Below are positions 15,301 to 22,434 of a DNA stretch of 43,741 nt, piece after piece. The notes under the pieces were generated by a model. The model was not told where the DNA came from. It ran no database searches and was given only the letters and a program-made list of their open reading frames with translations. The stretch comes from RHKX01 sp964497825 (lineage in GTDB: Bacteria; Actinomycetota; Thermoleophilia; Solirubrobacterales; 70-9), in the NCBI GenBank assembly GCA_964497825.1, contig CAZCFA010000019.1, positions 1 to 43,741 on the forward strand, in the 5' to 3' direction. Position numbers and translations under genes: made by a program. Positions within the stretch are counted from its first letter, which is position 1, and each line of letters opens with the position of its first letter.

Positions 15301-15984
15301 ATGCGGAGCCGCTGGATACCGCTGAGCCTGCTCACGGCCGCCGCGATCGCGCTGCTCGCCGCGCTCGTCTCGATCTCGGTCGGCGAGAACCGCGAGGAGC
15401 AGCTGCGGATCAGCGGCGCCGGCGAGGTGCAGCAGCTGATCGCCGGGATCCCGCAGCTCGGCGAACGGCTCGGCGACTCCGACGCCCCGATCACCCTGAC
15501 CCTGTTCACCGACCTGCAGGCGCCGCTCGCCGCCGAATACCAGCGCGACGTGATCGACCCGTTCATCGCCGAGCAGGTGCGGACCGGCAACGCCCAGATC
15601 GTCTTCAAGAACTACCCACTCGGCTCCAAGGACACGACGCTCGGCGGCATCGCCTTCGAGGCGGCCGCGGCGCAGGACCACGGCTGGCAGTACGCCGAGA
15701 TGTTCTTCCGCAACCAGGATCAGGTCTCCCAGCAGGGCGTCGATCGCGACTACCTCGACGAGGTCGCGGCGAACACGCCGCAGCTCGAGGTCGGCGAGTG
15801 GGAGGACGCCTACGAGGATCCGGTGAGCGAGCAGGCCGCCGCCGCCGACGCCGAGCTCGGTGCCCAGCTGCGGCTGCGCGCCGACGGCACCGCGGTCAAC
15901 GTCCAGGGCGCGAACGGCAGCGAGCTGCTGCAGGACTCGCCCAGCCGCGAGCAGATCGACGCGGCGATCGCCCGGGTCGGCTGA
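15301..15984 (+). CDS. Membrane-anchored DsbA-fold protein lacking all cysteines
   Basis: A 227-residue protein with an N-terminal signal anchor (residues 6-27). The thioredoxin/DsbA pattern is clear: APITLTLFTDLQAPLAAEYQRDVIDPFI, then QIVFKNYPLG, a helical insert (about 110-180) and GTAVNVQGANGSELL. In active members the first block reads F.D.QCPFC; here the CxxC positions are A74-P-L-A77, and the protein contains no Cys at all. The usual cis-Pro loop (T-P) is T-A here. It therefore cannot do thiol-disulfide exchange and is more likely a binding or scaffold protein at the cell envelope. It follows the 87-residue gene by 11 nt. Confidence 0.8.
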   Translation: MRSRWIPLSLLTAAAIALLAALVSISVGENREEQLRISGAGEVQQLIAGIPQLGERLGDSDAPITLTLFTDLQAPLAAEYQRDVIDPFIAEQVRTGNAQIVFKNYPLGSKDTTLGGIAFEAAAAQDHGWQYAEMFFRNQDQVSQQGVDRDYLDEVAANTPQLEVGEWEDAYEDPVSEQAAAADAELGAQLRLRADGTAVNVQGANGSELLQDSPSREQIDAAIARVG

Positions 15985-16004
15985 GCGCGCCCGCCGCAAG
16001 TCCC

Positions 16005-16010
16005 TAGACT
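16005..16010 (+). promoter_or_regulatory. -10 element of the tRNA-Pro gene
   Basis: TAGACT lies 10 nt before the mature tRNA 5' end, giving a very short 5' leader for RNase P. Confidence 0.5.
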
Positions 16011-16020
16011 GCACCGCTCT

Positions 16021-16094
16021 CGGGGCGTGGCGCAGCCTGGTAGCGCGCACCGTTCGGGTCGGTGAGGTCCCCGGTTCAAATCCGGGCGCCCCGA
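16021..16094 (+). tRNA. tRNA-Pro (anticodon CGG)
   Basis: A complete 74-nt cloverleaf. The acceptor stem CGGGGCG pairs with CGCCCCG (16087-16093) and the discriminator is A94. The D arm is GCGC..GCGC, the anticodon stem CACCG/CGGTG encloses loop TTCGGGT with anticodon CGG reading CCG, and the T arm is CCCGG-TTCAAAT-CCGGG. The 3' CCA is not encoded, so it must be added after transcription. Confidence 0.95.
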
Positions 16095-16132
16095 TAGATC
16101 GCTGGCGCGCGCCGCGATGCGGCCGGCGGTTC

Positions 16133-16194
16133 GACCCGAGTTGGGTCATCACGATCGCCGCGCGGCACCACGGGATCCCGGGAGACGACCCGGG
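16133..16194. terminator. Two short hairpins downstream of tRNA-Pro
   Basis: GACCC-GAGTT-GGGTC (16133-16147) and CCCGGG-AGACGA-CCCGGG (16177-16194). Either could end the tRNA transcript or, from the other side, the reductase transcript. Neither has a T tract. Confidence 0.35.
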
Positions 16195-16219
16195 GACCGC
16201 GCCGATCCGAGGCCGGCGC

Positions 16220-16783
16220 TCAGCGCTTGGTCTCGTACCTGGTCAGCAGCACGCCGTCGGGAAACGTCCGGGTCTCGACCAGGGTCAGGTTCACCCAGTC
16301 GTCGAGGTTCGTGAAGAACGGCGTGCCGCCGCCGATCAGGACCGGCACGGTGGCGAGCACGTACTCGTCGATCAGCCCGGCCCGCATCGCCGCCGCGGCG
16401 ATCGTGGCGCCGCCGATGTCCATCGGGCCGCCGTCCTCGGCCTTGAGCCGGGCGATCTCGGCGACCGCGTCGCCGCTGAACGGGCGGGCGTTCCAGCCCG
16501 CCGCGCTGATCGTCGATGAGAACACCACCTTCGGCATCTCCCGCCAGCGGCGGGCGAACTCGATCTCCGCCGGCGTGACGCCGGGCTGCTGGTCAGCGGT
16601 CGGCCAGTGGGAGCTCATCGTCTCCCAGAGCCTGCGCCCGTACAGCGCCAGGTCCGTCCCGGCGACCCGGTCGGACCACCATTGGAACAACTCGTCGCTG
16701 GGCGCGCTCCAGCCGAGCTCGTCGCCGGGCGCGGCGATGTAGCCGTCGAGGCTCACGTTCATGCCGTAGGTCAGTTTCCGCAT
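16220..16783 (-). CDS. Dihydrofolate reductase-like/RibD C-terminal family protein
   Basis: A 187-residue protein. ATG 16783 is selected because it follows a good Shine-Dalgarno (GGGGAGAGG, 8 nt before) and begins the typical MRKLTYGMNVSLDGYIA. The NADPH-binding layout of the RibD-C/DHFR-like family is visible: LALYGRRLWETMSSHWP, PKVVFSST, GGPMDIGGATIAAAAMRAGLIDEYVLATVPVLIGGGTPFF. It is a cytosolic NADPH-dependent reductase of unknown substrate; such stand-alone proteins are common in actinobacteria and are not the riboflavin enzyme or the main DHFR. On the same strand as aacS but 196 nt beyond it. Confidence 0.85.
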   Translation of the reverse strand: MRKLTYGMNVSLDGYIAAPGDELGWSAPSDELFQWWSDRVAGTDLALYGRRLWETMSSHWPTADQQPGVTPAEIEFARRWREMPKVVFSSTISAAGWNARPFSGDAVAEIARLKAEDGGPMDIGGATIAAAAMRAGLIDEYVLATVPVLIGGGTPFFTNLDDWVNLTLVETRTFPDGVLLTRYETKR

Positions 16784-16979
16784 CGCGTCGGCCTCTCCCC
16801 GCTCGCTGTTCGGCGCACGGGCCCGCACAGCATCTCAGCCCGCGGGCGTCCTGCGACCCGAGCTCGATCGTGAGCCCGGCGCCGAGTGCGCGGCGGCGCT
16901 CGTGAGGAGCGGTGCTGAGCGCGCGCCGGCCGGCCGGGGACTTGCCCGACCGAGGCGATCTGGCCCTGACCCTCCCCGG

Positions 16980-18905
16980 CTACGGGCGGTCGGCGAGCGC
17001 GGTGAAGTAGTCGAGCGCCTCGGGGTTGGCGAGCGACTCGCGGCTCGCCGCCTCGTCGGGGTCGGCGCCCATCAGGATCCGCTTGACCGGGACCTCGAGC
17101 ACCTTGCCCGAGAGCGTCCGCGGGACCGCGGCGATCGCCCGGACCTCGCTGGGGACGTGGCGCGGCGAGCACTGCTCGCGCACCGCGGCGGCGATCCGCC
17201 CGGTCAGCTCCGCGTCGAGCTCGGCGCCGTCGGCGAGGACGACGAACAGCGGCATCCAGTTCTCCTCGCCCTCGCGCGGGACGTCGACGACGAGCGCGTC
17301 GACGACCTCGTCGAGCGACAGCACCGCACGGTAGATCTCGCTCGTCCCCATGCGCACGCCGCCGCGGTTGATCGTCGAGTCGGAGCGGCCGTAGATGATC
17401 GCGGTGCCGCGCCCGGTGATCTCGATCCAGTCGCCGTGGCGCCAGATCCCCGGATAGGTGTCGTAGTAGCTCTCGCGCAGGCGGCTGCCGTCGGCGTCGC
17501 CCCACAGGAACAGCGGCATCGACGGCATCGGCTGGATCAGGACGAGCTCGCCGACGGCGCCGACGAGGTCCTCGCCGTCGGGGCCGTAGGCGTGCAGGTC
17601 GGCGCCGAGCGCCCGCGCCTGCAGCTCGCCGCGGTAGACCGGGAGCGTCGGCACGCCGCCGACGAAGGCGGTGCAGACGTCGGTTCCGCCCGAGGTCGAG
17701 AACAGCCAGGTGTCGGCGCCGAGCTGCTCGTAGATCCAGGCGAAGCCCTCGGGCGCGAGCGGTGAGCCGGTCGAGCCGACCGCCTCGAGCCGGCTCAGGT
17801 CGCGGCCGGCGGCGGGCTCGATCCTGGCCTTCATGCAGCTCGCGATGAAGCTGGCGCTGGTGCCGAAGGTGGTGATCTCGGCATCGGCGGCGAGCTGCCA
17901 GAGCGTGTCGAGGTCGGGGTGGCCGGGGTTGCCGTCGAAGAGGACGATCGCGGCGTCGGTCAGCAGCACGCCGACGAGGAAGTTCCACATCATCCAGCCC
18001 GTCGTCGTGAACCAGAACACGCGGTCGTTCGCCTGCGCGTCGAGGTGCAGGTGCATCTTCTTCAGGTGCTCGAGCAGGATCCCGCCGTGGCCGTGGACGA
18101 TCGGCTTCGGCAGCCCGGTCGTCCCCGACGAGTAGAGCACCCAGAGCGGGTGGTTGAAGCCGAGGTCGGCGAACTCGAGCGCGGCGTCCTCGGGCCCGAG
18201 GAACCCCTGCTCCCAGCCGCTGCCGTCGAGGTAGCCGAGGCGGACGACGCGCTCGAGCGAGGGGATCGCGGCGGCGATCTCGGCGACGGTCGCGCCGCGG
18301 TCGAAGTCGCGGCCGCCGTAGCGGTAGCCGTCGACCGCGAGCATCACCTTCGGCTCGATCTGCGCGAAGCGGTCGACGACGCTGCGCGTGCCGAACTCCG
18401 GCGCCGCGCTCGACCAGATAGCGCCCAGCGATGCGGTCGCCAGGAACGCGGCGACGGTCTCGGCGATGTTCGGCATGTAGGCGACGACGCGGTCGCCCTC
18501 GCCGACGCCGAGCGCGGCGAGGCCGGCACGGATCCGCGCCGTCTGCTCGGCCAGCTCGCCCCAGGTCAGCTCGCTGAGCGGGCGCAGCTCGGAGCTGTGG
18601 CGGATCGCGACCCGGCCCGGATCGCGGTCGCGGAAGATCCGGCCCGCGAAGTTGACCCGTGCCTGCGGGAACCAGACCGCACCCGGCATCGTCGCGTCGG
18701 CGAGCGCCGGCCCGGGATCGCCGGCGCTGACCTCGTAGTGGTCCCAGATCGTGCGCCAGAAGCGGCCGACGTCGGCGACCGACCAGCGCCACAGCGCCCC
18801 GTACTCCTCGGGCAGGCCGTGGTCGCGGGCGAAGCGGGTGATCGCCGCCCGCTCGATCCGCTCCGGCGTCGGCTCCCACAGCGGCTCCGGTGCGTTCGCG
18901 GACAT
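16980..18905 (-). CDS. aacS: Acetoacetyl-CoA synthetase
   Basis: A 641-residue acyl-adenylate enzyme of the acetoacetate-CoA ligase subgroup, converting acetoacetate, ATP and CoA to acetoacetyl-CoA. The N-terminus has the subgroup's WRWSVADVGRFWRTIWDHYEV block. Motifs are VLYSSGTTGLPKPIVHGHGG (phosphate loop), STSGGTDVCTAFVGG, GRSDSTINRGGVRMGTSEIYR (hinge) and LSGKVLEVPVKRIL with the catalytic, acetylatable Lys. It would allow ketone-body use or feed polyester and lipid synthesis, but no PHB gene is nearby. Divergent from the superoxide dismutase gene. Confidence 0.93.
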   Translation of the reverse strand: MSANAPEPLWEPTPERIERAAITRFARDHGLPEEYGALWRWSVADVGRFWRTIWDHYEVSAGDPGPALADATMPGAVWFPQARVNFAGRIFRDRDPGRVAIRHSSELRPLSELTWGELAEQTARIRAGLAALGVGEGDRVVAYMPNIAETVAAFLATASLGAIWSSAAPEFGTRSVVDRFAQIEPKVMLAVDGYRYGGRDFDRGATVAEIAAAIPSLERVVRLGYLDGSGWEQGFLGPEDAALEFADLGFNHPLWVLYSSGTTGLPKPIVHGHGGILLEHLKKMHLHLDAQANDRVFWFTTTGWMMWNFLVGVLLTDAAIVLFDGNPGHPDLDTLWQLAADAEITTFGTSASFIASCMKARIEPAAGRDLSRLEAVGSTGSPLAPEGFAWIYEQLGADTWLFSTSGGTDVCTAFVGGVPTLPVYRGELQARALGADLHAYGPDGEDLVGAVGELVLIQPMPSMPLFLWGDADGSRLRESYYDTYPGIWRHGDWIEITGRGTAIIYGRSDSTINRGGVRMGTSEIYRAVLSLDEVVDALVVDVPREGEENWMPLFVVLADGAELDAELTGRIAAAVREQCSPRHVPSEVRAIAAVPRTLSGKVLEVPVKRILMGADPDEAASRESLANPEALDYFTALADRP

Positions 18906-18914
18906 CGTCGCCGC

Positions 18915-18920
18915 ATCCTA
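18915..18920 (-). promoter_or_regulatory. -10 element of aacS
   Basis: On the minus strand TAGGAT stands 9 nt before the aacS ATG (18905). There is no Shine-Dalgarno. Confidence 0.45.
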
Positions 18921-18942
18921 GGCCGGACCGCTCGCCCGCAGC

Positions 18943-18959
18943 TTTCGCGCGGCGCGAAA
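18943..18959. promoter_or_regulatory. Palindromic operator candidate between aacS and sod
   Basis: TTTCGCG-CGG-CGCGAAA is a perfect 7-bp inverted repeat. It ends 4 bp before the sod -10 (so it covers the -35 position) and lies 22 bp behind the aacS -10 (next to its -35 position). A repressor here could control both genes. The regulator is unknown; none is encoded beside it. Confidence 0.5.
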
Positions 18960-18963
18960 CGGG

Positions 18964-18969
18964 TATAGA
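18964..18969 (+). promoter_or_regulatory. -10 element of the superoxide dismutase gene
   Basis: TATAGA, with a start predicted near 18976 and a leader of about 33 nt that contains AAAGGAG (18993-18999). Unlike most genes here, sod appears to have a normal leadered mRNA. Confidence 0.5.
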
Positions 18970-19008
18970 TAGGCCAGAAACCCCGCGAGATCAAAGGAGC
19001 AAGCAGAG

Positions 19009-19614
19009 ATGGCATACGAAGTGCCCGACCTTCCCTACGGCTACGACGCGCTCGAGCCCCACATCGACGAGGCGACGATGCGGGTCCACCACGACAAGCA
19101 CCACCAGGCCTACGTCGACAAGGCGAACGCCGCGCTCGAGGGGACCGAGTGGGCCGACAAGGACGTCGACGAGGTGCTGAAGGCGCTCGACGGCCTGCCC
19201 GCCGACAAGCAGGGCCCGGTCCGCAACAACGCCGGCGGCCACGCCAACCACACGTTCTTCTGGCAGATCATGAGCCCCGACGGCGGCGGCGAGCCCAGCG
19301 GCGCCCTCGCCGATGCGATCGACGAGAAGTTCGGCGGCTTCGACGCGTTCAAGGAGCAGTTCAAGGCGGCCGGCGTCGGTCAGTTCGGCTCCGGCTGGGC
19401 GTGGCTGGTCCACGACGGCAGCGGTCTGCAGGTGACCTCGACGGCGAACCAGGACTCGCCCGTCTCGGTCGGCCAGACGCCGCTGCTCGGCGTCGACGTC
19501 TGGGAGCACGCCTACTACCTCAAGTACCAGAACAAGCGCCCCGACTACCTCGACGCGTTCTGGAACGTGGTCGACTGGAGCGAGGTCGGCCGCCGCTACG
19601 ACGCGGTCGCCTGA
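19009..19614 (+). CDS. sodA: Superoxide dismutase, Mn type (Fe/Mn family)
   Basis: A 201-residue enzyme converting superoxide to oxygen and peroxide. Metal ligands are H27, H81, D163 and H167 (in DVWEHAYYL). The NNAGGHANHTFFW block with Gly-Gly and the second-shell Gln Q148 in ANQDSP are the arrangement of Mn-type rather than Fe-type enzymes; cambialistic use cannot be excluded. No signal peptide, so cytosolic. ATG 19009 follows AAAGGAG by 9 nt. A strong terminator-like hairpin is 25 nt past the stop. Confidence 0.95.
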   Translation: MAYEVPDLPYGYDALEPHIDEATMRVHHDKHHQAYVDKANAALEGTEWADKDVDEVLKALDGLPADKQGPVRNNAGGHANHTFFWQIMSPDGGGEPSGALADAIDEKFGGFDAFKEQFKAAGVGQFGSGWAWLVHDGSGLQVTSTANQDSPVSVGQTPLLGVDVWEHAYYLKYQNKRPDYLDAFWNVVDWSEVGRRYDAVA

Positions 19615-19638
19615 GCGCGGCTGCGCGCGGCGTTGGCG

Positions 19639-19665
19639 CCGGCGCGGCCGCATTGGCCGCGCCGG
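19639..19665 (+). terminator. Terminator-like hairpin after sod
   Basis: An 11-bp perfect stem, CCGGCGCGGCC (19639-19649) with its complement (19655-19665), and a 5-nt loop GCATT. No T tract. It marks the left edge of the 641-bp gene-free repeat island 19615-20255. Confidence 0.6.
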
Positions 19666-19723
19666 TCGACGCCGCCGCGCCGGCATACCTCAGCCCGCTG
19701 CCGGGATTGCGCTCGCTCCGCGG

Positions 19724-19765
19724 GCGGGATTCCGAGCTCCGGGGGCGGGATTCCGAGCTCCGGGG
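19724..19765. repeat. Two 21-bp direct repeats at the gap edge
   Basis: Two exact copies (19724-19744 and 19745-19765) with core GCGGGATTCCGAGCTCC. The surrounding sequence from about 19695 is a diverged version of the 80-bp unit found beyond the gap. Confidence 0.75.
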
Positions 19766-19777
19766 GCCGGCGCCGAC

Positions 19778-19877
19778 NNNNNNNNNNNNNNNNNNNNNNN
19801 NNNNNNNNNNNNNNNNNNNNNNNNNNNNNNNNNNNNNNNNNNNNNNNNNNNNNNNNNNNNNNNNNNNNNNNNNNNNN
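19778..19877. other. Assembly gap (100 N)
   Basis: Exactly 100 N, the usual placeholder for a gap of unknown size. It falls inside a tandem array: the base before it and the bases after it are both at a unit boundary (GGCGCCGAC on the left, GGCACCGACC on the right). True length is unknown. Confidence 0.98.
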
Positions 19878-20037
19878 GGCACCGACCAGGGGCCGACTCC
19901 CGCCCTGCATCCGGGATCGCTCTCGCTCCGCGAGTGTGATTCCGATCTCCGGGCGCTGGCACCGACCAGGGGCCGACTCCCGCCCTGCATCCGGGATCGC
20001 TCTCGCTCCGCGGACGTGATTCCGGGCGCAGGGGCCG
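19878..20037. repeat. 80-bp tandem repeat, two copies to the right of the gap
   Basis: Copies begin at 19878 and 19958 (period 80 bp). The first 55 bp are identical; the remainder diverges. A third, diverged copy lies left of the gap. No convincing coding frame runs through it. Confidence 0.85.
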
Positions 20038-20099
20038 GATCGGCGGGCGGCCGCCCGCGTCGGCGCCGGCGCGTGCGGGCCAGGGCCGGTCGAGCGGAC

Positions 20100-20197
20100 G
20101 TGATCGCCGGCGCGACCGGGGCGGACGTGATCGCCGGCGCGCGGCCGGGCTCGCCGTGATCGCCGGCGCGGCCGGGGCCGTCGTGATCGCTGCCAAG
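20100..20197. repeat. 28-bp-period repeats with core GTGATCGCCGGCGCG
   Basis: Exact 15-bp cores at 20100, 20127 and 20156, and a degenerate fourth at 20183 (spacing 27-29 bp). Each of the first two is preceded by GCGGAC, which also precedes the GTGATTCC part of the second 80-bp unit, suggesting a common origin. Confidence 0.75.
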
Positions 20198-20234
20198 GCC
20201 GGCGCGCCCTATGCCGCCGGATCGCCGGCGGCTG

Positions 20235-20248
20235 CCGGGCTCGCCCGG
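20235..20248 (-). terminator. Hairpin after lemA
   Basis: CCGGGC-TC-GCCCGG, just beyond the lemA stop on the minus strand. Short, without a T tract. Confidence 0.35.
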
Positions 20249-20255
20249 AACCGGG

Positions 20256-20810
20256 CTAGAACTTCACCTCGACCGGCTCGCGGTCGCCGGCGTCCTCGAT
20301 CTCGAAGAACTCGCGCGGCGTGAAGCCGCCCTGGTTGGCGACGATCGAGTTCGGGAAGATCTGGATCTTCGTGTTGTAGGCCTGGACGTTCGAGTTGTAG
20401 ATCCGCCGCGAGGCCTGGATCTCGTCCTCGATCTCGCTGAGGTTGCGCGAGAGCTGCTGGAAGTTCTCGGTCGCGCGCAGGTTCGGGTAGTTCTCGGCGA
20501 TCGCGCGGAGGTCGGTCAGGGCCCCGGAGAGCTTCGCCTCGGCCTCCTGGGTGGCCTCGACGCTGCCCGCCTTCATCGCCTCGGCGCGGGCGTCGGTGAC
20601 GCGCGTGAACGTCGCCTGCTCGTGCTCGGCGTAGCCCTTGACGGTCTCGACCAGGTTCGGGACGAGGTCGTGGCGGCGCTTGAGCTGGACGTCGATGCCG
20701 CTCCACGCCTCGTCGACCCGGTTACGGGAGCCGATCATCGAGTTGCGGATCAGGATGTAGATCAGCCCGGCGAGGACGATCAGGGCGATGACGATGATTG
20801 CGATGGTCAT
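20256..20810 (-). CDS. LemA family protein
   Basis: A 184-residue membrane protein. ATG 20810 starts an N-terminal membrane segment (TIAIIVIALIVLAGLIYILI, 2-21) followed by the LemA signature: NRVDEAWSGIDVQLKRRHDLVPNLVETVKGYAEHE, a long helical bundle, YPNLRATENFQQL, RRIYNSNVQAYNTKIQIFPNSIVA and a C-terminal FTPREFFEIED. Family function is poorly defined; some members work with membrane proteases or TPM-domain proteins, which are absent here. A longer in-frame start (20915) would place basic residues before the helix and is not favoured. Divergent from the Mce operon. Confidence 0.93.
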   Translation of the reverse strand: MTIAIIVIALIVLAGLIYILIRNSMIGSRNRVDEAWSGIDVQLKRRHDLVPNLVETVKGYAEHEQATFTRVTDARAEAMKAGSVEATQEAEAKLSGALTDLRAIAENYPNLRATENFQQLSRNLSEIEDEIQASRRIYNSNVQAYNTKIQIFPNSIVANQGGFTPREFFEIEDAGDREPVEVKF

Positions 20811-20818
20811 GGCGCGCC

Positions 20819-20824
20819 ACTCTA
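20819..20824 (-). promoter_or_regulatory. -10 element of lemA
   Basis: TAGAGT on the minus strand, 8 nt before ATG 20810, no Shine-Dalgarno. Confidence 0.45.
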
Positions 20825-20937
20825 ACCGCCCGGCGCGGCGGCTGGAGGATCGCGACCCGCCGTGGCCCGATCGCAGGCCGACGCAGGGCCGGCCGGGGCG
20901 GCGTGGAATCCGCATACAGGAAATCGCCAGTAGTGCT

Positions 20938-20967
20938 TTGATCGGGCGCCGCCAATCCCGTTAGGGT
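20938..20967 (+). promoter_or_regulatory. Promoter of the Mce operon
   Basis: TTGATC (20938-20943), an 18-bp spacer and TAGGGT (20962-20967). The leader to GTG 21033 contains a hairpin GGCAC-GGACG-GTGCC (21001-21015) and a Shine-Dalgarno GAGAGG (21021-21026). Apart from short coupling sequences, no other promoter is evident before 30463. Confidence 0.5.
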
Positions 20968-21032
20968 CGGGCGCTGAGCCGGAGCGACCGATCGGGAGGC
21001 GGCACGGACGGTGCCGAAGTGAGAGGCGAACA

Positions 21033-22433
21033 GTGGTAGCTCGAGTCGTGGCGATCGTCGCGCTCGCCGCCGCCGTGGTCGCGATCGTCCTCGTGCTCAC
21101 CGGGGGCGACGACGGCTACGAGGTCACGGCCGAGTTCACCAACGCCTCACAGCTCGTCACCGGCAACGAGGTGACGGTCGCCGGCACCCGGGCCGGCACC
21201 GTCGAGCGGATCGAGCTCGGCGACCACGGCAACGCGCTGGTCACCTTCTCGGTCGACGAGCAGTACGCGCCGCTGCCCGCCGGCACGATCGCGCAGATCC
21301 GCTCGTTCTCGCTCTCCGGCGTCGCCAACCGTCAGGTCCAGCTGACGCTGCCCGCCGACGACGGTGGCGAGCCGATCCCCGACGGCGCCACGATCGGTCG
21401 CTCGCAGACCGTCTCCGCGGTCGATCTCGACCAGCTCTTCAACACGCTCAACCCGAAGACGGTCGCCGACTTCAAGAAGGTGATCAAGGGCTTCGCGACC
21501 ACCGTCGAGGGCGGCGCGGCGAAGCGGGCGAACGAGGGCCTCAAGTACCTGAACCCGTTCCTGTCGACCTCACGGCGGACGTTCGCCGAGCTGACCCGCG
21601 ACACGCCCGCGCTCGAGCAGCTGATCGTCAACGGCGCCCGGCTCGCGAAGACGGTGGCAAGCCGTCGCGACGACCTCTCGCAGCTCGTCGGCAACCTCGA
21701 CCGGATGATGAACGCGATCGCGCGCCAGCGGACCGCGCTGACGACCTCGATCCGCGAGCTGCCCGACTTCATGCGGAACTTCAACACGACCGCCGTCAAC
21801 CTGCGGGCGACGCTCGATGACCTCGATCCGCTCGTCGACGCCTCGAAGCCGGTGGCGGTGCGGCTCGGCCCGTTCTTCGCCAACTTCCGCAGCGCCGCGG
21901 CGAACCTGGTGCCGACGGTCCGCGGCCTCGACACGGTGATCGAGCGCCCCGGCCGCGACAACGACCTCGTCGATCTGGTCCGGCTGCAGCCGCGGCTGGC
22001 GAAGGTGGCGATCGGACCGCTGAACGCCAACGGAGCGCGCCGCCAGGGCGCGTTCCCGGAGTCGGCGACGGCGCTGCACGACAGCCTTGACGAGCTCGCC
22101 TTCTTCCGCGCCTACGCGCCCGAGCTGACCGGCTGGTTCGACGACTTCGGCCACTCCGGCGTCGTCGACGCCAACGGCGGCATCGGCCGCATCGGCACCA
22201 CCTTCAACACGTTCTCGCTGAGCGCCAACGACCTGGCCCTGATCGACGTCGCCAACATCACCGACCCGGCCAACGCGCCGTTCGGCGCCGTCACCGGCAG
22301 CGACCTGTTCGACGTTGGCAACTACAAGCGCTGCCCGGGCTCGAACGAGCGCCCCGCCCCCGACGGCTCGAACCCGTGGACCGACGGCGGCTCGGTCGAC
22401 TGCGACCCCTCGATCATCCCGCCGGGGAACTGA
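21033..22433 (+). CDS. Mce/MlaD family protein, first of six
   Basis: A 466-residue envelope protein. One N-terminal membrane segment (3-23) is followed by the MCE domain (about 29-110: YEVTAEFTNASQLVTGNEVTVAGTRAGTVERIEL) and a long helical region (to about 330). In mycobacterial Mce1, six different MCE subunits form a ring with a helical tube that carries lipid across the periplasm; this gene is placed like a MceA-position subunit, but one-to-one homology is not claimed. The C-terminal part has paired Cys (KRCPGSNE, SVDCDPS). GTG 21033 follows GAGAGG. The stop is 1 nt before the next start. Confidence 0.88.
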   Translation: MVARVVAIVALAAAVVAIVLVLTGGDDGYEVTAEFTNASQLVTGNEVTVAGTRAGTVERIELGDHGNALVTFSVDEQYAPLPAGTIAQIRSFSLSGVANRQVQLTLPADDGGEPIPDGATIGRSQTVSAVDLDQLFNTLNPKTVADFKKVIKGFATTVEGGAAKRANEGLKYLNPFLSTSRRTFAELTRDTPALEQLIVNGARLAKTVASRRDDLSQLVGNLDRMMNAIARQRTALTTSIRELPDFMRNFNTTAVNLRATLDDLDPLVDASKPVAVRLGPFFANFRSAAANLVPTVRGLDTVIERPGRDNDLVDLVRLQPRLAKVAIGPLNANGARRQGAFPESATALHDSLDELAFFRAYAPELTGWFDDFGHSGVVDANGGIGRIGTTFNTFSLSANDLALIDVANITDPANAPFGAVTGSDLFDVGNYKRCPGSNERPAPDGSNPWTDGGSVDCDPSIIPPGN

Positions 22434-22434
22434 C

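Noticed and set aside
19615..20196. Forward and reverse ORFs running through the N gap
   Set aside because: They contain the N stretch and are made of translated tandem repeats.
21001..21015. Riboswitch in the Mce leader
   Set aside because: Only one 5-bp hairpin is visible; there is no known aptamer pattern.
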